From JALYTY01 sp964546935 (GTDB taxonomy: Bacteria; Vulcanimicrobiota; Vulcanimicrobiia; Vulcanimicrobiales; Vulcanimicrobiaceae), in the NCBI GenBank assembly GCA_964546935.1, contig CAZJLJ010000010.1, positions 1-64,000 on the forward strand: DNA of 64,000 nucleotides. Direction: 5' to 3'. Both the position numbers and the translations under genes were made by a program. This document shows positions 1 to 7,164 of the stretch, one piece after another (the first letter of the stretch is position 1; each line of letters starts with the position of its first letter). The notes beneath the pieces are model-generated. The model made no database searches, was not told where the DNA came from, and was given only the letters and a program-made list of their open reading frames with translations.

Positions 1-2
1 CG

Positions 3-35
3 AGGTTGAGTTTCGGCACGCAGCTGGCCGCAAGT
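3..35 (-). pseudogene. Relic of the rlmN 3' end (copy A)
   Basis: Read on the minus strand, these bases encode TCGQLRAETQP, which matches the C-terminal tail of the intact RlmN whose stop is at 1513 (ACGQLRAETQP). Several codons differ synonymously from the intact gene (for example ACT for ACA, CCT for CCG). Nothing upstream on the minus strand continues as RlmN, so this is a detached tail. It lies at the window edge and may extend beyond it. See copy B at 641-697. Confidence 0.6.
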
Positions 36-113
36 AGGGGTTGCGAGTCGAACGCGCTCTGCACAGGTGCTCTCTTGGGGGAGTTCGGCGCTCGCCTGAC
101 AGAAAGAACGCAC

Positions 114-650
114 GTGAATTGGGAGGCAGTTACGGCGATCGCGACAGTCTTCACAGGCTGCGTTATCGCTGCCACCGCGATTATTGGAGTTTATCAATTA
201 AGCCAATTGCATCAGCAGCGACGCGACGCCGCGGCCGTTGAACTGATGCGGTCACTTCAAGACACGACCTTCGCTCGAGCATTTCTCACCATATTGGCGC
301 TTCCCGCAGGAGCCACGGCATGCGAACTGCGAGCGCTGGGACAGCAAGCCGAAGAAGCCGCCCTAATACTCGAAATGCGTTTTGAGACGCTCGGCCAGCT
401 CGTGTACCGTGACACTATTTCATTCGAGGTTTTTGAAGAGCTCGTAGGCGGTGCCGTCTTGACCGTCTGGAACCGGCTTAGCGATGCTGTCCGTCAAACG
501 CGAGAGGAAAAAAGTTGGCCGACGTTTTGCGAGTGGTTCCAGTGGCTCGCAGAGCGACTCGCAGAGCGCGGCCGCCTCGAACAGACACCGGCTCACATTC
601 GATTGCGCGGCGTCGACAGGCCCGGCCGTCCTTCGACAGGCTCAGGATGA
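114..650 (+). CDS. Small membrane-anchored hypothetical protein
   Basis: I do not recognise a named family; the layout resembles DUF4760-type proteins. Starting at GTG 114, preceded by the purine-rich agaaag, gives 178 residues. One hydrophobic helix (about residues 5-27, AVTAIATVFTGCVIAATAII) is followed by a cytoplasmic helical domain with QLHQQRRDAAAVELMRSLQ and an acidic, Trp-rich second half. A longer in-frame start near position 6 would add residues read through the rlmN relic and looks spurious. The last residues (about PGRPSTGSG) are encoded by the REP-like repeat at 626-652, so the native C-terminus may have been replaced. The gene sits between two rlmN tail relics, which suggests recent arrival. 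Function unknown. Confidence 0.55.
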   Translation: MNWEAVTAIATVFTGCVIAATAIIGVYQLSQLHQQRRDAAAVELMRSLQDTTFARAFLTILALPAGATACELRALGQQAEEAALILEMRFETLGQLVYRDTISFEVFEELVGGAVLTVWNRLSDAVRQTREEKSWPTFCEWFQWLAERLAERGRLEQTPAHIRLRGVDRPGRPSTGSG

Positions 651-652
651 CA
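626..652. repeat. REP-like dispersed repeat, copy 1
   Basis: The sequence ccgtccttcgacaggctcag followed by gatgaca is of a kind often seen dispersed in environmental bacterial genomes. A diverged reverse-complement copy lies at 25454-25480. It supplies the stop codon of the gene ending at 650 and, on the other strand, the stop (641-643) of rlmN relic copy B. Confidence 0.5.
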
Positions 653-697
653 ACACGTGCGCTTTCGGCTGAGTCTCAGAACGCAACTGCCCGCAAG
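641..697 (-). pseudogene. Relic of the rlmN 3' end (copy B)
   Basis: The minus strand encodes TCGQLRSETQPKAHVLSS and then TGA. The part TCGQLR(S/A)ETQPKAH aligns without gaps to the tail of the intact RlmN (ACGQLRAETQPKAH at 1522-1563), including the catalytic Cys. Codons differ synonymously from the intact gene, so this is not a recent exact duplication. The final residues are encoded by the REP-like repeat. The upstream minus-strand sequence does not continue as RlmN. Confidence 0.65.
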
Positions 698-766
698 TCA
701 TCGGACGAGTCGAACGTTTGTCAGATCACTTGTTGCCGATGGGTCAGCGCGTGATCGTTCGTTGCT

Positions 767-837
767 GGGGCGTTTCGATGGTGTCGACTGAAGGCTTGAT
801 ACACCTTTCAGCACCGGGTTCGATTCCCGGGCGCTCC
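767..837 (+). tRNA. tRNA-like element, probably a degenerate tRNA
   Basis: The 3' half looks like a true tRNA: T-arm ccggg-ttcgatt-cccgg (813-829) followed by gcgctcc and A (830-837). The 5' strand ggggcgt (767-773) can close the acceptor stem with two G-U pairs. The D-arm is short (cga-tggtg-tcg). The anticodon arm (ctgaagg...cctttcag) has a bulge and a 9-nt loop containing GAT, and the total is only 71 nt. These defects, and the involvement of its 5' half in a long inverted repeat, argue for a relic or a different structured RNA rather than a working tRNA. Confidence 0.35.
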
Positions 838-922
838 AGCCGCGAAGGTTCGTCCCTTGCGAAGCCGTCGAAGATATGGTATTGTCGGTCGCGTATCAAG
901 CCTTCGGTCCACATCGAAACGC
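770..922. repeat. Long imperfect inverted repeat around the tRNA-like 3' half
   Basis: The left arm 770-802 begins gcgtttcgatg and ends gaaggcttgatac. The reverse complement of the right arm 893-922 has the same 11 and 13 bases around a different 6-9 base centre. The arms enclose about 90 bases that contain the T-arm-like hairpin. Transcribed RNA would fold as a long stem with an internal hairpin. Confidence 0.7.
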
Positions 923-925
923 GCG

Positions 926-950
926 AGGCGCCGTAGTAATGCGGCGCTTC
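926..950 (+). terminator. GC-rich stem-loop, possible terminator
   Basis: The stem gcgccg (928-933) pairs with cggcgc (942-947) around an 8-base loop and is followed by ttcgttatttat. The string agtaatgcggcgcttc (935-950) recurs exactly at 1478-1493, where it forms the hairpin that ends the downstream gene. Confidence 0.45.
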
Positions 951-1014
951 GTTATTTATCATCTGTAAGTCAGCGCTGGAAGTATTTGATTGCGAAATCG
1001 GCCAACCACGCCCC

Positions 1015-1482
1015 ATGCAGGTCTTAGAGCGCGATTTTGAGATTGATGCTTTCCTCCAGCGTCCGCTATTCGCCCACCTAGCGACGGTTAGTGAAGAGGG
1101 ACCGTGCGAATCACCTATCTGGTTTCTTTGGGAAGATAACGCGTTATGGTTTATTGCGGATGAACGCAGCAGCTATGCAAAGCGGCTGGAAAAGGATCCA
1201 CGCGCTGCCGTCGGCATCGTTGATTTCGACCTAAAACGAGGCCTCTTGCAACACGTCGGAATGCGCGGCACGGTGCATCTACTTCCGATGGATAAGGAAC
1301 GGCTTACTAGATTCCTGGAACGCTACCTGGGACCGGAATCGGAATGGGACGCCTGGTTCAAGCAACACGTAATCGACCACCAAAGCCGCATGATTCGATT
1401 CACGCCGCGCACGGTCGTAGCGCGCGATCAATCATATTTTCGAAGCAAAGACAAGCAAGAATCACCCGAAGCGCATCAGTAA
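1015..1482 (+). CDS. Pyridoxamine 5'-phosphate oxidase-like flavin-binding protein
   Basis: The 155 residues have the split-barrel FMN-binding pattern of the PNPOx-like superfamily: an N-terminal helix, then FAHLATVSEEGPCESPIWF, LWFIADERSSYAKRLEKDP and AVGIVDFD, with a conserved glycine turn at GMRGTVHLL. Members bind FMN, F420 or heme and often act as small reductases; the substrate cannot be read from sequence. The ATG at 1015 has no strong ribosome site, but the protein pattern starts there. The stop codon lies inside the hairpin at 1468-1493. It is convergent with rlmN and lies between an rlmN relic and the intact rlmN tail. Confidence 0.75.
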   Translation: MQVLERDFEIDAFLQRPLFAHLATVSEEGPCESPIWFLWEDNALWFIADERSSYAKRLEKDPRAAVGIVDFDLKRGLLQHVGMRGTVHLLPMDKERLTRFLERYLGPESEWDAWFKQHVIDHQSRMIRFTPRTVVARDQSYFRSKDKQESPEAHQ

Positions 1483-1493
1483 TGCGGCGCTTC
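1468..1493 (+). terminator. Stem-loop terminator of the PNPOx-like gene
   Basis: The perfect 7-bp stem gaagcgc (1468-1474) / gcgcttc (1487-1493) has a 12-base loop that holds the TAA stop of the preceding gene, followed by tctttcc. It lies 20 bases from the convergent rlmN stop and may serve both genes. Confidence 0.5.
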
Positions 1494-1512
1494 TCTTTCC
1501 GCGGTTGCCGGC

Positions 1513-2610
1513 TTATGCGCTATGCGCCTTCGGTTGTGTTTCAGCGCGTAATTGTCCGCAAGCCGCAGAGATATCGCGGCCCATGTTGTGGCGAACGGTT
1601 GTTGGAACGCCCGCTGCATCTAAAATCGCTGCAAACGCCCAGATGCGTTCGTCTGCCGCGCCCGCGAACGGCCCATCCGGCGTCGTGTTGTAGGGAATAA
1701 GATTCACGTGATACAGATGGCCGCGCATCAGTCTCGCGAGTTCCTGCGCGCATTCGTCCGTATCGTTTACGCCGGCGAGCATCACGTACTCGAAGAACAC
1801 CTTACGGTTCGTCTTCGCGACGTACCGTTCGCACGCCGCCATCAACTCTTCGGTGTTGAACTTGCGATTGACCGGCATGATTTCGCTGCGCACCTTGTCG
1901 GTCGGCGCATGAAGCGAAATCGCAAGGTTTACTTGCAATCCTTCGTCAGCGAAGCGATCGATGCGGTCGACCAGTCCGACCGTGGAGATCGTGATGTGGC
2001 GATGGCCGAGGCCCAGCCCATGCGGGTCGTGCAAAAGCGCAACGGCCCCCATCACTGCGTCGTAGTTATGAAACGGTTCACCCATGCCCATAAACACGAC
2101 GTTCGTAATCTTCTTGCCGCGCGTCGCAAGTTCGCGTGCGAAATACAGTGCCTGATCGAAGATCTCGATCGAATCCAAATTTCGAGTGAATCCCGCTTGG
2201 CCGGTGGAACAGAACGCGCATGCAAACGCGCAACCGGCTTGCGAAGAGATACACACGGTGGTGCGGTCGCCGAAGTGCTCCATCAAAACGGCTTCGACTT
2301 CTTTGCCGTCGCGCAGTTTGAAAAGGCCCTTCGTCGTTTGTCCGTCGCCGGAACGTTGAAGCACGATTGGTTCGACCGAGCTGAAGCTCAAACCACGCTC
2401 GGTGAGCACGCTGCGCAATTCCTTGGGAAGCGTGGTGACGTCCGCAATATCGGCGACCAGCTCTTTGGCGGCGGCGCGGTAGATCTGCTTGAGCCGGAAC
2501 GGCTTTAAGTCGAAAGCGCGCGAAAAATCCTCCGCATCGCTAAAGCCAATGCGAAGGGCAACGTCGTTAAACCAAATAGCCTGGGGGTCGCGTTTCACAG
2601 CACCGCCCAC
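1513..2610 (-). CDS. rlmN: Dual-specificity RNA methyltransferase RlmN
   Basis: A radical-SAM enzyme that methylates C2 of A2503 in 23S rRNA and A37 of some tRNAs. The 365 residues match the family length. The [4Fe-4S] ligands are in CAFACAFC (Cys127, 131, 134). The resolving Cys is Cys120 in TVCISSQAGC, and the methyl-carrying Cys is Cys351 in AACGQLRAETQ near the C-terminus. Other family motifs are NVVFMGMGEPFHNYD, HRHITISTVG and NLAISLHAP. The last 15 residues are the segment repeated as relics at 3-35 and 641-697. The start MGGAVKRDPQ is the only good one. It lies just downstream of the glycosylase gene on the same strand. Confidence 0.97.
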   Translation of the reverse strand: MGGAVKRDPQAIWFNDVALRIGFSDAEDFSRAFDLKPFRLKQIYRAAAKELVADIADVTTLPKELRSVLTERGLSFSSVEPIVLQRSGDGQTTKGLFKLRDGKEVEAVLMEHFGDRTTVCISSQAGCAFACAFCSTGQAGFTRNLDSIEIFDQALYFARELATRGKKITNVVFMGMGEPFHNYDAVMGAVALLHDPHGLGLGHRHITISTVGLVDRIDRFADEGLQVNLAISLHAPTDKVRSEIMPVNRKFNTEELMAACERYVAKTNRKVFFEYVMLAGVNDTDECAQELARLMRGHLYHVNLIPYNTTPDGPFAGAADERIWAFAAILDAAGVPTTVRHNMGRDISAACGQLRAETQPKAHSA

Positions 2611-2655
2611 TATAACACATCCGGAGCCGTGCCGCTCGGCCTTCGGCGGCCGTCT

Positions 2656-3330
2656 CTATTCGCTAAAGAGCTGAACCTGTTCGGGCCCTTCGACCGGGGC
2701 CTTCCGTGCCTCCGCCAGCTTGTCTCGCACCGCTTTCAGGTCGTTCCAAACCAGGCGCTTGACTGCCGTTAGCTCGCCACCGGTTTGACGGAGCAAATAC
2801 GCCGGGTGGAAGGTGACCATGAGCGGGATGCCGTTTGGCCCCTCGTACCATTGACCTCGGCCCTTAGAAATCTGGAAATCTCGTCCCAAGAACGATTTCG
2901 CTGCCGGCGCTCCTAAAGCAAGAATCGCGACCGGCGAAATAATGTCGATTTGCTCGTCCAAATAGGGCCGACAGTTCGCCATTTCGACCGGATCCGGCGC
3001 CCGGTTCTTCGGCCCGCGCGGACCGGCGAGTGTGGGACGGCACTTGACGGTGTTACAGATGAAGACGTCTTCCCGCGCCAGATCGATCGCCCCGAGCATT
3101 TTATCGAGCAGTTGACCGGCGCGCCCTACGAACGGGCGGCCGAGCAGGTCTTCCGTTTCCCCGGGCCCTTCGCCGACAACCATCAGCGCGGCGCACGGGT
3201 CGCCTTCGCCGTACACGTTATTGCGTCGCTCGGAGCCGATCGCGCACTTGCGGCACGCCGCCGCGGCTTGTGCCGCGTTAGCCAGCAGCCGCTCGCGTCT
3301 GGCGCGTTCCTCAAGCATCCTGGGCGCCAT
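2656..3330 (-). CDS. Type-4 (family 4) uracil-DNA glycosylase
   Basis: Removes uracil from DNA as the first step of base-excision repair. The 224 residues contain family-4 landmarks: CRKC near residue 26 and CNTVKCRP plus the later NCRPYL as Fe-S ligands, the catalytic-loop motif GEGPGETEDLLGRPFVGRAG, and the C-terminal HPAYLLR. Family 4 enzymes are Fe-S proteins frequent in thermophiles and in several uncultured phyla. The start MAPRMLEERARRERL overlaps the 3' end of the YbjQ-like gene by 20 bp, so the two are probably co-transcribed. Confidence 0.92.
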   Translation of the reverse strand: MAPRMLEERARRERLLANAAQAAAACRKCAIGSERRNNVYGEGDPCAALMVVGEGPGETEDLLGRPFVGRAGQLLDKMLGAIDLAREDVFICNTVKCRPTLAGPRGPKNRAPDPVEMANCRPYLDEQIDIISPVAILALGAPAAKSFLGRDFQISKGRGQWYEGPNGIPLMVTFHPAYLLRQTGGELTAVKRLVWNDLKAVRDKLAEARKAPVEGPEQVQLFSE

Positions 3331-3661
3331 CCTCGGGCGTCACCAGCACTGCTTCGCCGAACGCGACCACTTTGCAAGATCCGTCGCTACCCTCGGAAAC
3401 GTGAAAGCTCAAACCGATGACCGCGTTCGCACCGTATGCGTTCGCGCGTTGATAGAGTCCCTCGAGCGCATCGGCCCGCAAATGTTCGGCATCGCTCAAG
3501 AACTCGTTCGGCGATACGCCGATCAGCATTCCGAGGCTTCGAAAGGTTGAACGAAAACGATTGCGCGGACGGGAGGCAATACCGGACACGTAACCAAAAC
3601 GGCGCACCACACGGTAGCCGGTCAAATCTTCAAAGGTGACGATGTCCTCTCGCGCGACCAT
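3311..3661 (-). CDS. YbjQ/DUF74 family protein
   Basis: The 116 residues starting MVAREDIVTFEDLTGYRVV carry the YbjQ pattern: V-RRFGYVSGIASRPRN, a basic SLGMLIG segment, RADALEGLYQRANAYGANAVIGLSF and a short C-terminal strand. Family members are small pentameric proteins once proposed to bind heavy metals; the biochemical role is unsettled. A further upstream start is possible but reads through non-conserved sequence. The 5' end overlaps, head to head, the start of the divergent glycosyltransferase gene (3642). Confidence 0.85.
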   Translation of the reverse strand: MVAREDIVTFEDLTGYRVVRRFGYVSGIASRPRNRFRSTFRSLGMLIGVSPNEFLSDAEHLRADALEGLYQRANAYGANAVIGLSFHVSEGSDGSCKVVAFGEAVLVTPEDGAQDA

Positions 3662-4652
3662 TGAACGCTCTTCTTCACCGTCGGTGCTTTTGATCCGCCT
3701 CGACGCGATCGGAGACGCGCTCGCGTTGACGCCATTGCTTGCCGCGTTTCGCAGTGCAGATATCCCCGTAGATCTTGTTTTGCGTAGTGGCAATCGCGAC
3801 GCGTTCTCAACGGCGGCGGCGCGAGAACGCTACGTCGCTCCATTCGCAATGCGTTCCAATACGCGCGCGAACCGGCGAGCGATTGCGGAATTCGCGGAAA
3901 GGCTTAAACCCAACAACTACACGCACACGTTGATAGCAACCGAAGACCCGGGCGGTTATTTATTGGCGCGCCGTATCGGTTCGCCGCATCGCATCGGCTT
4001 CGTGAACGGATGGGGCAAACCGTTTAAAACATTGTGGTTACGGTCGCTCTTAACGACAGCACTCTACCGCACCGCCGGGCTCGATCCGTCTGCACCGCAC
4101 GAATGCGAAGTGCTCTTTGAACTTGGACGAACGCTTGTCGACGAGCCGGCGCCGACGCGAATCCCCGCGCGCTTGCGCCCGCTGGTGGTAGACAACGTCA
4201 CGCGCCGCGGCGATCGTATCGTCGTTCAAATCACCGACAAATGGGAACGCCTCGGCATCGCAACTTCGGACGTCGTCAAAGCATTGCGCCTTGTTTCGGC
4301 GTTGGGTCCGGTTCAAGCCATCAGTGCAACGCGTGAAGCGGCCTATGCCGATCGCATTGAAGCCGCGTCCGGCATCCCCGTTGAGCGATTCAACGATCTC
4401 CCATCGTGGAAAGAAGCGATTGCATCGGCACGTGTCGTGCTTGCTCCGGATTCCGGCGCAATTCATGTGGCTGGAATGGTAGGAACCCCAACGGTCGCCG
4501 TTTTTCCGCCAATCGCGCTTTTTGAGTTGCAGAGTGCCCGGTGGGCGCCTTGGGCCGCACCTTATCGCATTATCAAAGCAACGCCTCAGTGGCCGGCGCG
4601 AGCTATCGAAGGGGTGCGCGAGTTGGTCGACGCGGTGCAAAGCATTCGATAA
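3642..4652 (+). CDS. Glycosyltransferase family 9 (heptosyltransferase-like)
   Basis: The 336 residues have the GT9 fold signature. VLLIRLDAIGDALALTPLLAAFR is the N-terminal nucleotide-sugar domain, IVVQITDKWERLG starts the second Rossmann domain, and LAPDSGAIHVAGMVGTPTVAVF is the conserved ADP-heptose-binding segment near residue 280. GT9 enzymes transfer heptose or related sugars to lipopolysaccharide core, which suits a diderm. The start ATG 3642 follows aaagg by 5 bases; GTG 3636 is an alternative. The 5' end overlaps the divergent YbjQ-like gene by 20 bp, and the 3' end overlaps the convergent DUF2079 gene by 67 bp. Confidence 0.88.
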   Translation: MSSRATIERSSSPSVLLIRLDAIGDALALTPLLAAFRSADIPVDLVLRSGNRDAFSTAAARERYVAPFAMRSNTRANRRAIAEFAERLKPNNYTHTLIATEDPGGYLLARRIGSPHRIGFVNGWGKPFKTLWLRSLLTTALYRTAGLDPSAPHECEVLFELGRTLVDEPAPTRIPARLRPLVVDNVTRRGDRIVVQITDKWERLGIATSDVVKALRLVSALGPVQAISATREAAYADRIEAASGIPVERFNDLPSWKEAIASARVVLAPDSGAIHVAGMVGTPTVAVFPPIALFELQSARWAPWAAPYRIIKATPQWPARAIEGVRELVDAVQSIR

Positions 4653-5950
4653 ATTACAATCGCGCCAACCTCGTGAGCCACCGAGAAACACGGCGGCTGC
4701 AACGCCGGCAAGTATTCTTGAAGACGCGGCGATTCGGGGAAGTCGCGATCGATCAATGCGAACGGTTCTTTCACCGGAATAGATGCAATCTCCGGTAGCA
4801 CCGTCGCATATGGATCGTCGAGCGCCAAATGCGTGTACGCTTCCTCCTGTGTTGCCACCGGCATGTCGCTCGGTAACTGACTTAACGCCGCATCTAATTT
4901 CGTATCGCGCGGCTGAATCGCGCGCAGGTTCAGCCCCGGATGTAACGGATTCGCAACGAGCAGCTCGACTACGCAAAGGACGGCACACCAAATCAGCGCG
5001 CGTCTCGCGGCCTCCGGCCGCAAGCGACGAACGGCAAATGCGAATGCCGCTAAAACCCAGCCAAGCCATGCGCCGGCGTAGTGCGAGCCCATAGTAAACG
5101 TCGTCGGCATTCGCGATGAAAGCACTTCAAAGAGCGGCAACGCAGCAAGCCACATCATACGCGAGCGGAACGGCAAAAACAGTAGCGGCAAAAACGCGAG
5201 CACGAGAAATCCCAAACGTTGCAGCACGCCGCTTGGGAAGAGCGTGCGGAAATCTTCCGGCGCCCATGCGTAAAAACGTACCGGTGCCCAATGCGGATTT
5301 GCAGCGGCCGCGGGCTGAATGTGCCTGAAATACTCCGCGACCACGATCACTGCGCCAAGGGCAACAAACAGCCCGGCGCGTCCGAACTTCGTTCCGCGAA
5401 AACGAACGTACGCGGCCAGCCCGGCGACGATAAGAAAATCCGCTTGATCTTCTTTGACTGCCAGCGTTAGCGCGGCAAAAATATAAGCGAGCGCGATGTG
5501 ACCGCCGTCGAATGCCCAGATCATCCACGCTACGGCGGCCGGTGCAAAATCGTTTTCGTGAAAATCGTTGAACGCTAAGCCGCAGAACGCCGGATAAAGA
5601 AACACAACTAGCGCGGTGAGACGAGCGACCGTTCGATCCGAGTGCCGGATTACCAGCCCGTAAATCGGCGGCAGAACCATCGCGCACGCCAAGGACTGCA
5701 GCGCGATCAACGCAACGGGCGAGTGCCAAAGCCATACTAACGCACCGGCAAGATACAGAATGGGCGAAAAGTGAAAGGCCCAGTGACTTCCTTCAACGCT
5801 GTTACAGAAACAGCCGAATGCGCTCGCCGCCGTCTGCGCAAAGATTCCGAAGTCGACGAAATTGCGGTGAACCGCGTATTTGTGGACGCCGAGCCACGTG
5901 AAGATCGCCGTGTACAAAACAACGGCGATCCATAACAGCCGGTCACGCAC
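4586..5950 (-). CDS. DUF2079 family polytopic membrane protein
   Basis: The 454 residues have about ten hydrophobic helices. The DUF2079 signature is near the N-terminus: NFVDFGIFAQ, then GSHWAFHFSPILYLAGAL and FNDFHENDFAPAAVAWMIWAF. The family resembles GT-C glycosyltransferases and mannosyltransferases, with acidic and His residues in the first luminal loop. The substrate is unknown; sugar transfer from a lipid carrier is an inference. It starts a few bases downstream of prfB on the same strand. Its last 22 codons overlap the convergent GT9 gene. Confidence 0.85.
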   Translation of the reverse strand: MRDRLLWIAVVLYTAIFTWLGVHKYAVHRNFVDFGIFAQTAASAFGCFCNSVEGSHWAFHFSPILYLAGALVWLWHSPVALIALQSLACAMVLPPIYGLVIRHSDRTVARLTALVVFLYPAFCGLAFNDFHENDFAPAAVAWMIWAFDGGHIALAYIFAALTLAVKEDQADFLIVAGLAAYVRFRGTKFGRAGLFVALGAVIVVAEYFRHIQPAAAANPHWAPVRFYAWAPEDFRTLFPSGVLQRLGFLVLAFLPLLFLPFRSRMMWLAALPLFEVLSSRMPTTFTMGSHYAGAWLGWVLAAFAFAVRRLRPEAARRALIWCAVLCVVELLVANPLHPGLNLRAIQPRDTKLDAALSQLPSDMPVATQEEAYTHLALDDPYATVLPEIASIPVKEPFALIDRDFPESPRLQEYLPALQPPCFSVAHEVGAIVIYRMLCTASTNSRTPSIARAGH

Positions 5951-5956
5951 GCCGCG

Positions 5957-7067
5957 TTAGGCCTTTGCCAAGTTGCGCCGTTCCTGGAGATACGGCCAGA
6001 TGAACGTGTCGATGTCGCCATCCAGAACGCCTTGGGCATTGCCCGTTTCTACGTTCGTTCGATGATCTTTAACCAGTTGATACGGCTGCAAAACGTACGA
6101 GCGAATCTGCGATCCCCATTCGTTTGCCTGACGCTCGCCGCGCAGTTCGCTCAACTTCTTATCACGTTCTTCGGCAGCGCGCAGGACAAGCTTCGCCCGA
6201 AGAATGTTCATCGCCACGTCGCGATTCTGCGCTTGCGAGCGCTCTTGCTGCGATGCGACGATCGTGTTCGTGGGGATGTGAATGATGCGTACTGCCGATT
6301 CGGTTTTGTTCACGTATTGGCCGCCGGCGCCGCCCGATTTGAAGGTTTCGATTCGCAAATCGTCGGGTTTGATCTCGACGTCGACGTCTTCGCCGGCCTC
6401 GATCTCCGGAATGATATCGACCGCCGCAAACGACGTATGGCGCCGATGCGCTGCATCAAAGGGCGATAAGCGAACTAAACGATGAACGCCGCGTTCGCTC
6501 TCCAGCATTCCGTACGCGTTTCGCCCGCGTACGAAGAACGTTACGGATTTGAGTCCGGCTTCTTCAGCCGGCGATTCATCGACCACTTGCGTCGCGAAGC
6601 CTTTGGCGTCGGCCCAGCGCAAGTACATCCGCAAAAGCATCTGCGTCCAATCGGCCGCGTCGACGCCGCCGGCACCTGCAAAAATGCTGACGATGGCACC
6701 ATGTGAATCGAACTCGCCGTCAAAGTTTGCGGCCATTTCGAGTTCATCAAGCGCCCCGGACGCTTGTGCGATCGCCGTATCGACTTCCGCTTCAGCAGAC
6801 GGATCGCCGGCGAAAAGTTCGAGCATTTCGCGGGCATCGGTTAGTGCACGCTCTACGCCATCCATTCGACCCACTTCATCCCGTAAATCGGCCAGCTCTT
6901 TCATCGTCCGCTGCGCACTTTCGGGAGCGTTCCAAAATGCGTCGTCGCGGGAGCGCTCGTCCAGCTCAGCGATACGACGCGAAGTGCCTACGTAGTCAAA
7001 GACGCTCCTTGAGCGTAATTAGGCGGTCGTGCAAACGGGCGATGGTGGTCAACTGGGTGTCGCTCAT
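5957..7067 (-). CDS. prfB: Peptide chain release factor 2, programmed +1 frameshift
   Basis: RF2 releases peptides at UGA and UAA. The first 23 codons, from ATG 7067, read MSDTQLTTIARLHDRLITL and end ...KERL before an in-frame TGA (6996-6998). Skipping one T continues at GAC 6997 into 346 further codons, giving 369 residues, the normal RF2 length. The downstream part holds LSPFDAAHRRHTSFA (the SPF recognition tripeptide) and GGAGGQYVNKTESAVRI (the catalytic GGQ). Calling only the long downstream frame would give a truncated 315-residue product from 6904. It is divergent from the GDPH-motif gene. Confidence 0.96.
6996..7010 (-). promoter_or_regulatory. RF2 autoregulatory +1 recoding site
   Basis: The minus strand reads AAGGAG CGT CTT TGA C. 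A Shine-Dalgarno-like AAGGAG sits three bases before the slippery CTT, followed by the poor UGA-C stop context, the same layout as the well-studied E. coli prfB site. When RF2 is scarce, ribosomes shift +1 and make the full protein. Confidence 0.95.
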
Positions 7068-7164
7068 AGCGCCAGCGGTTTCTCGGCTTTCGCGGCACTC
7101 TCCCTTGTCGAGTGGGGCGACGGTCGTGAATGACGCGAGCACATTCGAAAATGGAGGTTTTCCG

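Noticed and set aside
1708..2508. Long open frame opposite rlmN (266 codons)
   Set aside because: It is fully antisense to rlmN, whose catalytic motifs are intact, and shows no protein-family pattern of its own.
4050..5069. Long open frame on the minus strand opposite the GT9 gene (339 codons)
   Set aside because: It lies antisense to two well-supported genes, has a very Arg/Ser-rich composition and no recognisable motif; it is a shadow frame.
6703..7164. N-terminal extension of the GDPH-motif gene into prfB
   Set aside because: It would read antisense to prfB and is basic and non-conserved; the ATG at 7165 has a good ribosome-binding site.
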